Source: Oxytricha trifallax (Eukaryota; Ciliophora; Spirotrichea; Sporadotrichida; Oxytrichidae). From it: a DNA stretch of 64,000 nt. A model generated the notes under the pieces. The model saw only the letters and a program-made list of their open reading frames with translations. It was not told the DNA's origin and ran no database searches. The position numbers and the translations under genes are program-made. The stretch covers positions 1 to 64,000 of the forward strand of contig ARYC01000552.1 in assembly GCA_000711775.1 (NCBI GenBank), in the 5' to 3' direction. Numbering within the stretch: the stretch's first letter is position 1; each line of letters begins with the position of its first letter. Below, piece by piece: positions 1 through 10,091 of this stretch.

Positions 1-1006
1 ACAAGAAAGATTTAGAGATTGAAAAGCATGAAGATGAATTGAAGCTACTTAACAAAAGAAAAGCAAGAGAATCTTCGAAAATGGTCGAGCTCGAACAAGC
101 TTGTGAATCAGAATATGTTAGGAAATCACGCAACCTACTAGCATCTGAAATCACAAAGATTATGATTAAAATTCAATATAAAAAGATTCCAGTTCTTGCC
201 TAAGTTGACCTAGACACTTCACTTTAAAGCTACCTTATATTAGAAGATTCCTTTGATAAGAAAGTTATCAATGATCATCAGTATGCATACAAGGTGTACC
301 CCTTCAACTATCTCTTAAGTGATAATAAATATTAGATGGAGTTCACAAATGAGTATCAAGTACACACTCAAGCAAAGTTTAAAGAGTGTAGTTACTTAAT
401 CAAGCTAGATGCTGTTCTCCTTGCCAAGGATCATGTTGCTTTCAGACTCCCACTCTATGAAATGACCCTCAGAGATTTTTTTACTGATCAAAGGAATCAT
501 AAGTAGCTTGCTTTGATTGCAACTTAAACCTTACAAGGTATAAAAGAGCTACATAAGTTAGGCTTTGTTCATAGAGATTTGAAACCAGAGAATATTATGA
601 TAAACTTCTCACCTGTTAAGAGTGACAATTAATGACTTCAACAGAGCATTAAGGGTAGAAGTATCAAGGCTAGGAAGTGTTATGGGAACTCCAGGCTATT
701 ATCCTGAAAGAGAAGACTGGAGAGATGAGACTATCAATGGGATGTATGGGCTTTAGCAGCAATAATAATAGAGTGCGATATGCCTCGCAACGATTACTAC
801 TCTACAAGGTGCGAGAAAGATGCTAAGTAAAGATCAAGTAATTTATAGACAAAACCAGAGTATCTCAATCATTAAAATAAATGGCAGAATCAATAATCTT
901 AAAACCAAACTCTAGATCAGACATAACATTAGAGAAGATAGAGTTGTGGTTAAGTAAAATAAACTTCAGACCTCTCCCACATGATCCAAAAGAGCATTTT
1001 TAGTGA
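1..1006 (+). pseudogene. TBE 57-kDa zinc-finger/kinase protein, partial and frameshifted copy
   Basis: Matches unit 2 from its residue at 3508 to the TGA at 1004-1006, including the catalytic loop HRDLKPEN near 574. Compared with unit 2 there is a +1 near 617 and a -1 near 727 that restores the frame, then another single-base loss near 832, so the last part is out of frame. The residue before the DFN motif is also changed (IND in place of IID). Non-functional copy. Confidence 0.85.
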
Positions 1007-1108
1007 TTAAATTAAATACATTTACTATAAATTTCACATAAAAACCTATTAATAACCCCAACCCATAACAAATTCCCTACAAATCAAAGCACTTATAAAC
1101 CTCATTAA
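1..1108 (+). mobile_element. TBE array unit 1 (3' part only)
   Basis: Right-hand third of a TBE monomer, cut by the window edge. It contains only the C-terminal part of the 57-kDa ORF and about 100 bp of non-coding DNA before the G4T4 junction at 1109. Confidence 0.9.
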
Positions 1109-1125
1109 GGGGTTTTGGGGTTTTG
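1109..1125 (+). repeat. G4T4G4T4G telomere-type junction, units 1/2
   Basis: GGGGTTTTGGGGTTTTG is the terminal sequence of a TBE right end. It is followed at once by AAT and the transposase core of the next unit. Confidence 0.9.
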
Positions 1126-1126
1126 A

Positions 1127-1720
1127 ATGCAGAGAGCCTAATAGAATAATATTAAGTTTATTCATGCTGACGAGGCTGTTTTTACATTTAACACTTTCAT
1201 CTAGAAGTCTTGGTATAAGAGGCATAGCAACAAAGAAATATATGACTAGAAAGTCAAGGTATAAACAATGGCAATTCTTGGAGGTATTAGCGAGGATGCT
1301 GGTTTAGAAACTTATCTTATTCATCCTCGTCTATTAAGACAGAGCAGTATATTAAGTTCTTAGAACAGCTGAGAGAGAAGTACCCTGAAAAAGAGATTAT
1401 ACTATTCGTTGATAATCTTTCAGTTCATAAGACTAAAGATACAAGGAAGAGTTATGACAACTTAGAATAACGCCAGTGTTCAACGTACCTTACAGCCCAT
1501 AGTTTAATGGAATTGAGTCTACTGGGGAATATTAAAAGGTCATTACAAGAAACTGCTGCTATACCACTTGATGCATGACCTACCTATCGATACAGTAGAC
1601 TTTATTAAAAGCTCAGCGAAGAGAGTAGATAATTAATTAGCTTAAAAGTGTGCTAAAGGAGGGAGAGTGAATGTATATAAATAGGTTTTGTAGTTAAGTT
1701 AATGAATATTTAAGTCACAT
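1127..1720 (+). pseudogene. TBE transposase core, frameshifted
   Basis: Starts at the ATG directly after the G4T4 junction and matches the DDE core of unit 4. Single-base losses at about 1332, 1457 and 1524 relative to unit 3 break the frame. The segments with the three catalytic acidic residues are still recognisable. As in all units, the N-terminal half present in the TBE at 18579-22867 is missing. Confidence 0.85.
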
Positions 1721-1921
1721 TTAAAACTCTTTAGAGGGAGCTGGCTTCTCTTTCTTTTCTTCTACTTCTTGCTTCCCTCCTCCTAAGTTTCTTCTCTTGC
1801 TGCCAGCTCCAGAATCTATGTTCATTGACTCTGGAGGCTAAATATTTGAATAAAGCCTCTTGCTAACTTCATACTTTGTCTGCGACTTTCGCTCTGTGTG
1901 AAGCTTGCTCTATTCCTTCAT
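1715..1921 (-). CDS. TBE small ORF-B (68 aa) overlapping the 22-kDa ORF
   Basis: ATG at 1919-1921 shares one base with the stop of the upstream ORF (TGATG). It is a lysine/glutamate-rich 68-residue frame ending in TGA. It has the same length in all four units and a recognisable homologue in the second TBE (motifs ERKSQ and SKRLY). No known domain is recognised. See unit 4 for details. Confidence 0.6.
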
Positions 1922-2502
1922 CAAGAAGATGCCAGTACCAGATTTATCTAAAGAGTTAAGCTACAAATCTTACTTGAAATATAAGGGTGCTTCTACAGCT
2001 CTGATAGCCAGCTCTCACTTATCTTGATCCTTGTTTGTCCTTATCTTCTGAAGAGATGCTGTACCTTTTCTTATGAGATTCTTGAAGAATTTCTTTCAAG
2101 TAATCACCTTAAATTGTTGCAAGTATGCCAAAGAAATAGTTTCTTTCAGGCAGTTTATTTGACAACTGCTTCTTAGTAGGCAGATACAGCGAAACCTCTG
2201 GGTCGTTCATAGCATCATCAAATAAGTTAGTCACTGAGATTTCTGGATAGTTTGGAATCTCTGCAAACGTTACATCTTAAGTTTTCAATGCTTTCTTCTC
2301 TTCGCAGAGTATCGCCCTTAGAAATGAAATTTTGGTAACTTCCATCGTTGGCAAAACAAACCAACTACATAATCAAGAGGAGTTACTATGAGTTCAATAC
2401 CTTGCTGCACCAGGTAGCGGTGCAAATCCTCCTTGCTTCTAAATCTCTGAATCAATTCTTGTGCTTGCACTCTTTTCATTACATCATTCATTGACTCCAT
2501 CT
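1921..2502 (-). pseudogene. TBE 22-kDa ORF, frameshifted copy
   Basis: Homologous to the intact 193-residue frame of unit 4. A base loss near 2345, plus further losses in 2030-2110, disrupt it. Confidence 0.85.
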
Positions 2503-2705
2503 TGTTTACAGATCTAAGAAATGATATTCAAATTTAAGTTTATTGATTTCAATTATATACCTCTGTACAACTTACTATTAAATATGGGCATCCTATAGGA
2601 GGTCAACCTCTAAGAAGGATATGGAGAAGGTTTTGAGAACTGGTTTCAACTTGAGAGATTGATATCAAATTCTACTGTTATAGTTCCATATTTTTTAATT
2701 TAAAT

Positions 2706-2876
2706 TGGTACGTACTTAATTAGGAGCAACTCCTAAAATGCGAGTACTTAATTAGGAGCATTAATTAAAGCTAGTACTTAATTAGGAGCACCCTAATTTT
2801 AATCATAAAATCACAAAATACCTCCTAAAGCAGTACGTACTTAATTAGGTGCACCTCCTAAATCGGTACGTACTAT
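2706..2876. promoter_or_regulatory. Iteron bank between divergent TBE genes
   Basis: Four copies of a 17-bp direct repeat (GTACTTAATTAGGAGCA; the fourth has one change) start at 2712, 2744, 2774 and 2837. The block is bounded by GGTACGTAC on both sides, and GTACGTAC is itself palindromic. It lies between the minus-strand 22-kDa gene and the plus-strand 57-kDa gene, so a shared promoter or protein-binding site is likely. This is inference. Confidence 0.6.
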
Positions 2877-3064
2877 AATCAACTTATTATTGAAAGTAAA
2901 AATGGTTACTTCCTCACCCATATGTAGAACTGGAACGTCTCTTAACACTCATAATTCTTCTCTCATACTATAAGAACTTCCCTTGAAACTTGTAGGCTTG
3001 CAAAGCTCTCATATAAGCTCTCAGTTATAGAGGCAGTTTTATAATTTTAAATTCAAATTTAAAT

Positions 3065-4513
3065 ATGAGCGCTAGCATTTTAAGAAAAACAACAGCCCTT
3101 CCATCAAACTAAATGAGACTTACCTTTGGCAGCAATAAAGAAGTGTGATAGCTGTGAGATGAACTCTCATAAAGAACTACCAGAGCTATCACTTGAGGTC
3201 TCTGTTATTAAAATAGAAATTAATAATAGAAAATAAATGGCAAACAAGTGTGTGGGAGACAGAGAGGAGGAGAAAGGTATGAATGAAATTCCTATACAAA
3301 CTGAAGAAGTAGAAGTATACTTTTGTGAGAAGTGTGAGAGAGACTTCGCTCATAAATCTAGTTGGTATAGGCATATGAAAGAGCATAGAGAAGCCAAGCC
3401 AACAGTATACTTAAAGCACGATAAAATCGACGGAAAGTATGATTGCTTCGAGTGCCATAAGCAGTATGCTCATACTAGAGATTTAAGGAAGCATCTTTTA
3501 AAAGCTCACAAGAAAGATTTAGAGATTGAAAAGCATGAAGATGAATTGAAGCTACTTAACAAAAGAAAAGCAAGAGAATCTTCGAAAATGGTAGAGCTCG
3601 AACAAGCTTGTGAATCAGAATATGTGAGGAAATCACGCAACCTACTAGCATCTGAAATCACAAAGATTATGATTAAAATTCAATATAAAAAGATTCCAGT
3701 TCTTGCCTAAGTTGACCTAGACACTTCACTTTAAAGCTACCTTATATTAGAAGACTCCTTTGATAAGAAAGTTATCAATGATCATCAGTATGCATACAAG
3801 GTGTATCCCTTCAACTATCTCTTAAGTGATGATAAATATTAGATGGAGTTCACAAATGAGTATCAAGTACTCACTCAAGCAAAGTTTAAAGAGTGTAGTT
3901 ACTTAATCAAGCTAGATGCTGTTCTCCTTGCCAAGGATCATGTTGCTTTCAGACTCCCACTCTATGAAATGACCCTCAGAGATTTTATTACTGATCAAAG
4001 GAATCATAAGTAGCTTGCTTTGATAGCAACTTAAACCTTACAAGGTATAAAAGAGCTACATAAGTTAGGCTTTGTTCATAGAGATTTGAAACCTGAGAAT
4101 ATTATGATAAACTTCTCACCTGTAAGAGTGACAATTATTGACTTCAACAGAGCATTAAGGGTAGAAGTATCAAGGCTAGGAAGTGTTATGGGAACTCCAG
4201 GCTATTATCCTGAAAGAGAAGACTGGAGAGATGGAGACTATCAATGGGATGTGTGGGCTTTAGCAGCAATAATAATAGAGTGCGATATGCCTCGGAATGA
4301 TTACTACTCTACAAGGTGTGAGAAAGATGCTAAGTAAAGAATCAAGTAATTTATAGACAAAACCAGAGTATCTCAATCATTAAAATAAATGGCAGAATCA
4401 ATAATCTTAAAACCAAACTCTAGATCAGACATGACATTAGAGAAGATAGAGTTGTGGTTAAGTAAAATAAACTTCAGACCTCTCCCACATGATCCAAAAT
4501 GCATTTTGAGTGA
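3065..4513 (+). CDS. TBE 57-kDa C2H2 zinc-finger/protein-kinase-like protein
   Basis: About 480 residues. From the ATG at 3237 the frame is open to the last few codons. The likely true start is the ATG at 3065 (MSAS; MSAN in the other copies), but one extra base near 3150 separates it in this unit. Two C2H2 fingers follow (CEKC...HMKEH near 3329-3385; CFEC...HLLKAH near 3445-3510), then a charged linker, then a kinase-like domain with catalytic loop HRDLKPEN (about 4078), DFN in place of DFG (about 4141) and YPE in place of APE (about 4207). A single-base loss near 4499 alters only the last residues. The role in transposition is unknown; the fingers suggest DNA binding. This is the best preserved copy in the array. 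Confidence 0.85.
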
Positions 4514-4615
4514 TTAAATTAAATACATTTACTATAAATTTCACATTAAAACCTATTAATAACCCCAACCCCTAACAAATTCCCTACAAATCAAAGCACT
4601 TATAAACCTCATTAA

Positions 4616-4632
4616 GGGGTTTTGGGGTTTTG
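4616..4632 (+). repeat. G4T4G4T4G junction, units 2/3
   Basis: Same 17 bases as at 1109, followed by AATGCAGAG. Confidence 0.9.
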
Positions 4633-4633
4633 A

Positions 4634-5228
4634 ATGCAGAGAGCCTAATAGAATAATATTAAGTTTATTCATGCTGACGAGGCTGTGTTTACATTCAACA
4701 CTTTCATCTAGAAGTCTTGGTATAAGAGTCATAGCAACATAGAAGTATATGACTAGAAAGTCAAGGTATAAACAATGGCAATTCTTGGAGGTATTAGCGA
4801 GGATGCTGGTTTAGAAACTTATGTTATTCATCCTCGCTCTATTAAGACAGATCAGTATATTAAGTTCTTAGAGCAGCTGAGAGAGAAGTACCCTGAATAA
4901 GAGATTATACTGTTCGTTGATAATCTTTCTGTTCATAAGACAAAAGATACAAGGAAGAGTTATGAACAACTTAGAATAACGCCAGTGTTCAACGTACCTT
5001 ACAGTCCATAGTTTAATGGAATTGAGTTCTACTGGGGAATATTAAAAGGTCATTACAAGAAACTGCTGCTATACCACTTGATGCATGATCTACCTATCGA
5101 TACAGTAAACTTTATTAAAAGCTCAGCGAAGAGAGTAGATAATTAAATTAGCTTAAAAGTGTGCTAAAGAAGGGAGAGTGAATGTATATAAATAAGTTTT
5201 GTAGTTAAGTTAATGAATATATAAGTCA
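4634..5228 (+). pseudogene. TBE transposase core (DDE), C-terminal frameshift
   Basis: Begins MQRAQQNNIKF. First catalytic Asp in IHADEAVF, second in FVDNLSVHK, Glu in NGIEFYWG: the IS630/Tc1-type DDE arrangement. An extra A near 5145 (AATTAAATTAG against AATTAATTAG in units 2 and 4) shifts the last about 25 codons, so this frame runs on to 5377 without matching other copies. Confidence 0.85.
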
Positions 5229-5432
5229 CATTTAAAATTCTTTAGAGGGAGCTGGCTTCTCTTTCTTTTCTTCTACTTCTTGCTTCCCTCCTCCTAAGTT
5301 TCTTCTCTTGCTGCCCGCTCCAGCATCTATGTTCATTGATTCTGGAGGCTAAATATTTGAATAAAGCCTCTTGCTGACTTCCTACTTTGTCTGCGACTTT
5401 CGCTCTGTGTGAAGCTTGCTCTATTCCTTCAT
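5226..5432 (-). CDS. TBE small ORF-B (68 aa)
   Basis: Intact 207-bp frame with TGATG overlap at 5430-5434, same length as in the other units. Confidence 0.6.
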
Positions 5433-6014
5433 CAAGAAGATGCCAGTACCAGATTTTTCTAAAGAGTTAAGCTACAAATCTTACTTGAAATATAAGGGTG
5501 CTTCTGCAGCTCTGATAGCCAGCTCTCACTTATCTTGATCCCTTGTTTGTCCTTATCTTCTGAAGAGATGCTGTACCTTTTCTTATGAGATTCTTGAATA
5601 ATTTTCTTTCAAGTAATCACCTTTAATTGTTGCAAGTATGCCAAAGAAATAGTTTCTTTCAGGCAGTTTATTTGACAATTGTTTCTTAGTAGGCAAGTAC
5701 AGCGAAACCTCTGGGTCGTTCATAGCATCATCATATAAGTTAGTCACTGAGATTTCTGGATAGTTTGGAATCTCTGCAAACTTTACATCTTAAGTTTTCA
5801 ATGCTTTCTTCTCTTCGCAGAGTATCGCCCTTAGAAATGAAATTTTGGTACCTTCCATCGTTGGCAAGAACAAACCAACTACATAATCAAGATGAGTTAC
5901 TATGAGTTCATTACCTTGCTGCACCAGGTAGCGGTGCAAATCCTCCTTGCTTCTAAATCTCTGAATCAATTCTTGTGCTTGCACTCTTTTCATTACATCA
6001 TTCATTGACTCCAT
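5432..6014 (-). pseudogene. TBE 22-kDa ORF, frameshifted copy
   Basis: Starts MESMNDVMKRVQ at 6014. It differs from unit 4 by an extra T in the run near 5600, which shifts the frame in the second half. Confidence 0.85.
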
Positions 6015-6220
6015 CTTGTTTACAGATCTAAGAAATGATATTCAAATTTAAGTTTATTGATTTCAATTATATACCTTTGTAAAACTTACTATTAAATATG
6101 GCATCCTATAGGAGGTCAACCTCTAAGAAGGATATGGAGAAGGTTTTGAGAACTGGTTTCAAACTTGAGAGATTGATATCAATTTCTACTGTTATAGTTC
6201 CATATTTTTAAATTTAAATT

Positions 6221-6388
6221 GGTACGTACTTAATTAGGAGCAACTCCTAAAATGCTAGTACTTAATTAGGAGCATTAATTAAAGCTAGTACTTAATTAGG
6301 AGCACCCTAATTTTAATCATAAAATCACAAAATACCTCCTAAAGCAGTACGTACTTAATTAGGTGCACCTCCTAAATCGGTACGTACT
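6221..6388. promoter_or_regulatory. Iteron bank, unit 3
   Basis: Same four 17-bp direct repeats and GGTACGTAC borders as in unit 2. Confidence 0.6.
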
Positions 6389-6578
6389 ATAATCAACTTA
6401 TTATTGAAAGTAAAAATGGTTACTTCCTCACCCATATGTAGAACTGGATCGTCTCTTAACACTCATAATTCTTCTCTCATACTATAAGAACTTCCCTTGA
6501 AACTTGTAGGCTTGCAAAGCTCTCATATAAGCTCTCAGTTATAGAGGCAGTTTTATAATTTTAAATTCAAATTTAAAT

Positions 6579-8026
6579 ATGAGCGCTAACATTTTAAGAA
6601 AAACAACAGCCCTTCCATCAAACTAAATGAGACTTACCTTTGGCAGCAATAAAAAGTGTGATAGCTGTGAGATGAACTCTCATAAAGAACTACCAGAGCT
6701 ATCACTTGAGGTCTCTGTTATTAAAATAGAAATTAATAATAGAAAATAAATGGCAAACAAGTGTGTGGGAGACAGAGAGGAGGAGAAAGGTATGAATGAA
6801 ATTCCTATACAAACTGAAGAAGTAGAAGTATACTTTTGTCAGAAGTGTGAGAGAGACTTCGCTCATAAATCTAGTTGGTATAGGCATATGAAAGAGCATA
6901 GAGAAGCCAAGCCAACAGTATACTTAAAGCACGATAAAATCGACGGAAAGTATGATTGCTTCGAGTGCCATAAGCAGTATGCTCATACTAGAGATTTAGG
7001 AAGCATCTTTTAAAAGCTCACAAGAAAGATTTAGAGATTGAAAAGCATGAAGATGAATTGAAGCTACTTAACAAAAGAAAAGCAAGAGAATCTTCGAAAA
7101 TGGTAGAGCTCGAACAAGCTTGTGAATCAGAATATGTGAGGAAATCACGCAACCTACCAGCATCTGAAATCACAAAGATTATGATTAAAATTCAATATAA
7201 AAAGATTCCAGTTCTTGCCTAAGTAGACCTAGACACTTCACTTTAAAGCTACCTTATATTAGAAGACTCCTTTGATAAGAAAGTTATCAATGATCATCAG
7301 TATGCATACAAGGTGTATCCCTTCAAGTATCTCTTAAGTGATGATAAATATTAGATGGAGTTCACAAATGAGTATCAAGTACTCACTCAAGCAAAGTTTA
7401 AAGAGTGTAGTTACTTAATCAAGCTAGATGCTGTTCTCCTTGCCAAGGATCATGTTGCTTTCAGACTCCCACTCTATGAAATGACCCTCAGAGATTTTAT
7501 TACTGATCAAAGGAATCATAAGTAGCTTGCTTTGATAGCAACTTAAACCTTACAAGGTATAAAAGAGCTACATAAGTTAGGCTTTGTTCATAGAGATTTG
7601 AAACCAGAGAATATTATGATAAACTTCTCACCTGTAAGAGTGACAATTATTGACTTCAACAGAGCATTAAGGGTAGAAGTATCAAGGCTAGGAAGTGTTA
7701 TGGGAACTCCAGGCTATTATCCTGAAAGAGAAGACTGGAGAGATGGAGACTATCAATGGGATGTGTGGGCTTTAGCAGCAATAATAATAGAGTGCGATAT
7801 GCCTCGGAATGATTACTACTCTACAAGGTGTGAGAAAGATGCTAAGTAAAGAATCAAGTAATTTATAGACAAAACCAGAGTATCTCAATCATTAAAATAA
7901 ATGGCAGAATCAATAATCTTAAAACCAAACTCTAGATCAGACATAACATTAGAGAAGATAGAGTTGTGGTTAAGTAAAATAAACTTCAGACCTCTCCCAC
8001 ATGATCCAAAAGAGCATTTTGAGTGA
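6579..8026 (+). pseudogene. TBE 57-kDa zinc-finger/kinase ORF, frameshifted
   Basis: Start MSANILRK at 6579 is in frame through the first zinc finger, which confirms that the N-terminus lies upstream of MANKCVG. A base loss near 6996, in the second zinc finger, truncates it. One residue next to a zinc-ligand cysteine differs (CQKC for CEKC). The remaining kinase segment is well conserved up to the TGA at 8024. Confidence 0.85.
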
Positions 8027-8128
8027 TTAAATTAAATACATTTACTATAAATTTCACATAAAAACCTATTAATAACCCCAACCCATAACAAATTCCCTAC
8101 AAATCAAAGCACTTATAAACCTCATTAA

Positions 8129-8145
8129 GGGGTTTTGGGGTTTTG
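8129..8145 (+). repeat. G4T4G4T4G junction, units 3/4
   Basis: Same 17-bp telomere-type junction. Confidence 0.9.
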
Positions 8146-8146
8146 A

Positions 8147-8728
8147 ATGCAGAGAGCCTAATAGAATAATATTAAGTTTATTCATGCTGACGAGGCTGTT
8201 TTTACATTTAACACTTTCATCTAGAAGTCTTGGTATAAGAGGCATAGCAACATAGAAGTATATGACTAGAAAGTCAAGGTATAAACAATGGCAATTCTTG
8301 GAGGTATTAGCGAGGATGCTGGTTTAGAAACTTATGTTATTCATCCTCGCTCTATTAAGACAGAGCAGTATATTAAGTTCTTAGAGCAGCTGAGAGAGAA
8401 GTACCCTGAATAAGAGATTATACTGTTTGTTGATAATCTTTCTGTTCATAAGACTAAAGAAACAAGGAAGAGTTATGAACAACTTAGAATAACGCCAGTG
8501 TTCAACGTACCTTAAAGTCCATAGTTTAATGGAATTGAGTTCTGCTGGGAAATTTTAAAAAGTCATTAAAAGAAACTGCTGCTATACCACTTGATGCATG
8601 ACCTACCTATCGATACAGTAGACTTTATTAAAAGCTCAGCGAAGAGAGTAGATAATTAATTAGCTTAAAAGTGTGCTAAAGAAGGGAGAGTGAATGTATA
8701 TAAATAAGTTTTGTAGTTAAGTTAATGA
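8147..8728 (+). CDS. TBE transposase catalytic core, N-terminally truncated (193 aa)
   Basis: Uninterrupted frame from the ATG just after the telomeric junction to TGA 8726-8728. The three DDE residues are present (HADEAVF, FVDNLSVHK, GIEF). The C-terminus CAKEGRVNVYK aligns with CAREGRFCVYK in the TBE at 21701. Compared with that 341-residue transposase it lacks about 150 N-terminal residues, which include a helix-turn-helix-like stretch. WGILKG, which follows the catalytic Glu elsewhere, reads WEILKS here. It could fold as a catalytic core but probably cannot recognise TBE ends on its own. It ends 10 bp from the convergent ORF-B. Confidence 0.8.
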
Positions 8729-8737
8729 ATATTTAAG

Positions 8738-8944
8738 TCACATTTAAAATTCTTTAGAGGGAGCTGGCTTCTCTTTCTTTTCTTCTACTTCTTGCTTCCC
8801 TCCTCCTAAGTTTCTTCTCTTGCTGCCCGCTCCAGAATCTATGTTCATTGATTCTGGAGGCTAAATATTTGAATAAAGCCTCTTGCTGACTTCCTACTTT
8901 GTCTGCGACTTTCGCTCTGTGTGAAGCTTGCTCTATTCCTTCAT
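8738..8944 (-). CDS. TBE small ORF-B (68 aa), TGATG-coupled to the 22-kDa ORF
   Basis: ATG 8942-8944 overlaps the TGA of the 22-kDa ORF (8944-8946) by one base. The product is 68 residues and highly charged: MKEQSKLHTERKSQ, then SKRLY, MNI, SKRRN and a lysine/glutamate-rich tail. The homologous frame in the diverged TBE (start 21490) keeps ERKSQ, SKRLY, MNI, KRRN and the K/E tail and the identical TGATG overlap, so it is under coding constraint. Translation may be by termination-reinitiation, by a -1 shift, or as the true C-terminus of the 22-kDa protein. To my knowledge it is not one of the three ORFs usually listed for TBEs. Function unknown. Confidence 0.7.
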
Positions 8945-9525
8945 CAAGAAGATGCCAGTACCAGATTTTTCTAAAGAGTTAAGCTACAAATCTTACTTGA
9001 AATATAAGGGTGCTTCTGCAGCTCTGATAGCCAGCTCTCACTTATCTTGATCCCTTGTTTGTCCTTATCTTCTGAAGAGATGCTGTACCTTTTCTTATGA
9101 GATTCTTGAATAATTTCTTTCAAGTAATCACCTTTAATTGTTGCAAGTATGCCAAAGAAATAGTTTCTTTCAGGCAGTTTATTTGACAACTGTTTCTTAG
9201 TAGGCAGGTACAGCGAAACCTCTGGGTCGTTCATAGCATCATCATATAAGTTAGTCACTGAGATTTCTGGATAGTTTGGAATCTCTGCAAACTTTACATC
9301 TTAAGTTTTAAATGCTTTCTTCTCTTCGCAGAGTATCGCCCTTAGAAATGAAATTTTGGTACCTTCCATCGTTGGCAAGAACAAACCAACTACATAATCA
9401 AGATGAGTTACTATGAGTTCATTACCTTGCTGCACCAGGTAGCGGTGCAAATCCTCCTTGCTTCTAAATCTCTGAATCAATTCTTGTGCTTGCACTCTTT
9501 TCATTACATCATTCATTGACTCCAT
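8944..9525 (-). CDS. TBE 22-kDa protein (193 aa)
   Basis: Intact frame from ATG 9525 to TGA 8944-8946. The predicted size of 193 residues fits the 22-kDa protein known from TBEs. Recognisable blocks: MNDVMKRVQAQELI, NLYDDAMNDPEVSLYL, LPERNYFFGILAT and SHKKRYSIS. No catalytic motif is recognised. It is transcribed towards the transposase and divergently from the 57-kDa gene across the iteron bank. Confidence 0.85.
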
Positions 9526-9733
9526 CTTGTTTACAGATCTAAGAAATGATATTCAAATTTAAGTTTATTGATTTCAATTATATACCTCTGTAAAACTTAC
9601 TATTAAATATGGGCATCCTATAGGAGGTCAACCTCTAAGAAGGATATGGAGAAGGTTTTGAGAACTGGTTTCAAACTTGAGAGATTGATATCAATTTCTA
9701 CTGTTATAGTTCCATATTTTTTAAATTTAAATT

Positions 9734-9901
9734 GGTACGTACTTAATTAGGAGCAACTCCTAAAATGCTAGTACTTAATTAGGAGCATTAATTAAAGCTA
9801 GTACTTAATTAGGAGCACCCTAATTTTAATCATAAAATCACAAAATACCTCCTAAAGCAGTACGTACTTAATTAGGTGCACCTCCTAAATCGGTACGTAC
9901 T
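9734..9901. promoter_or_regulatory. Iteron bank, unit 4
   Basis: Four 17-bp direct repeats with GGTACGTAC borders, as in unit 2. Confidence 0.6.
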
Positions 9902-10091
9902 ATAATCAACTTATTATTGAAAGTAAAAATGGTTACTTCCTCACCCATATGTAGAACTGGATCGTCTCTTAACACTCATAATTCTTCTCTCATACTCTAA
10001 GAACTTCCCTTGAAACTTGTAGGCTTGCAAAGCTCTCATATAAGCTCTCAGTTATAGAGGCAGTTTTATAATTTTAAATTCAAATTTAAAT

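Larger units (their letters stand above)
1109..4615 (+). mobile_element. TBE array unit 2
   Basis: 3507-bp monomer. Its transposase core and 22-kDa ORF carry several single-base losses relative to units 3 and 4. Its zinc-finger/kinase ORF is the best preserved of the array. Confidence 0.9.
4616..8128 (+). mobile_element. TBE array unit 3
   Basis: 3513-bp monomer. Its transposase core is intact up to one extra base near its C-terminus. The 22-kDa ORF and the zinc-finger/kinase ORF are frameshifted. Confidence 0.9.

Noticed and set aside
2700-2880. CRISPR-like array
   Set aside because: Four irregularly spaced 17-bp repeats in a transposon promoter region of a eukaryote; spacers are not uniform.
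3189-3386. 65-codon minus-strand frame repeated in each array unit
   Set aside because: It is antisense to the zinc-finger region of the 57-kDa ORF and moves with it; a shadow frame.
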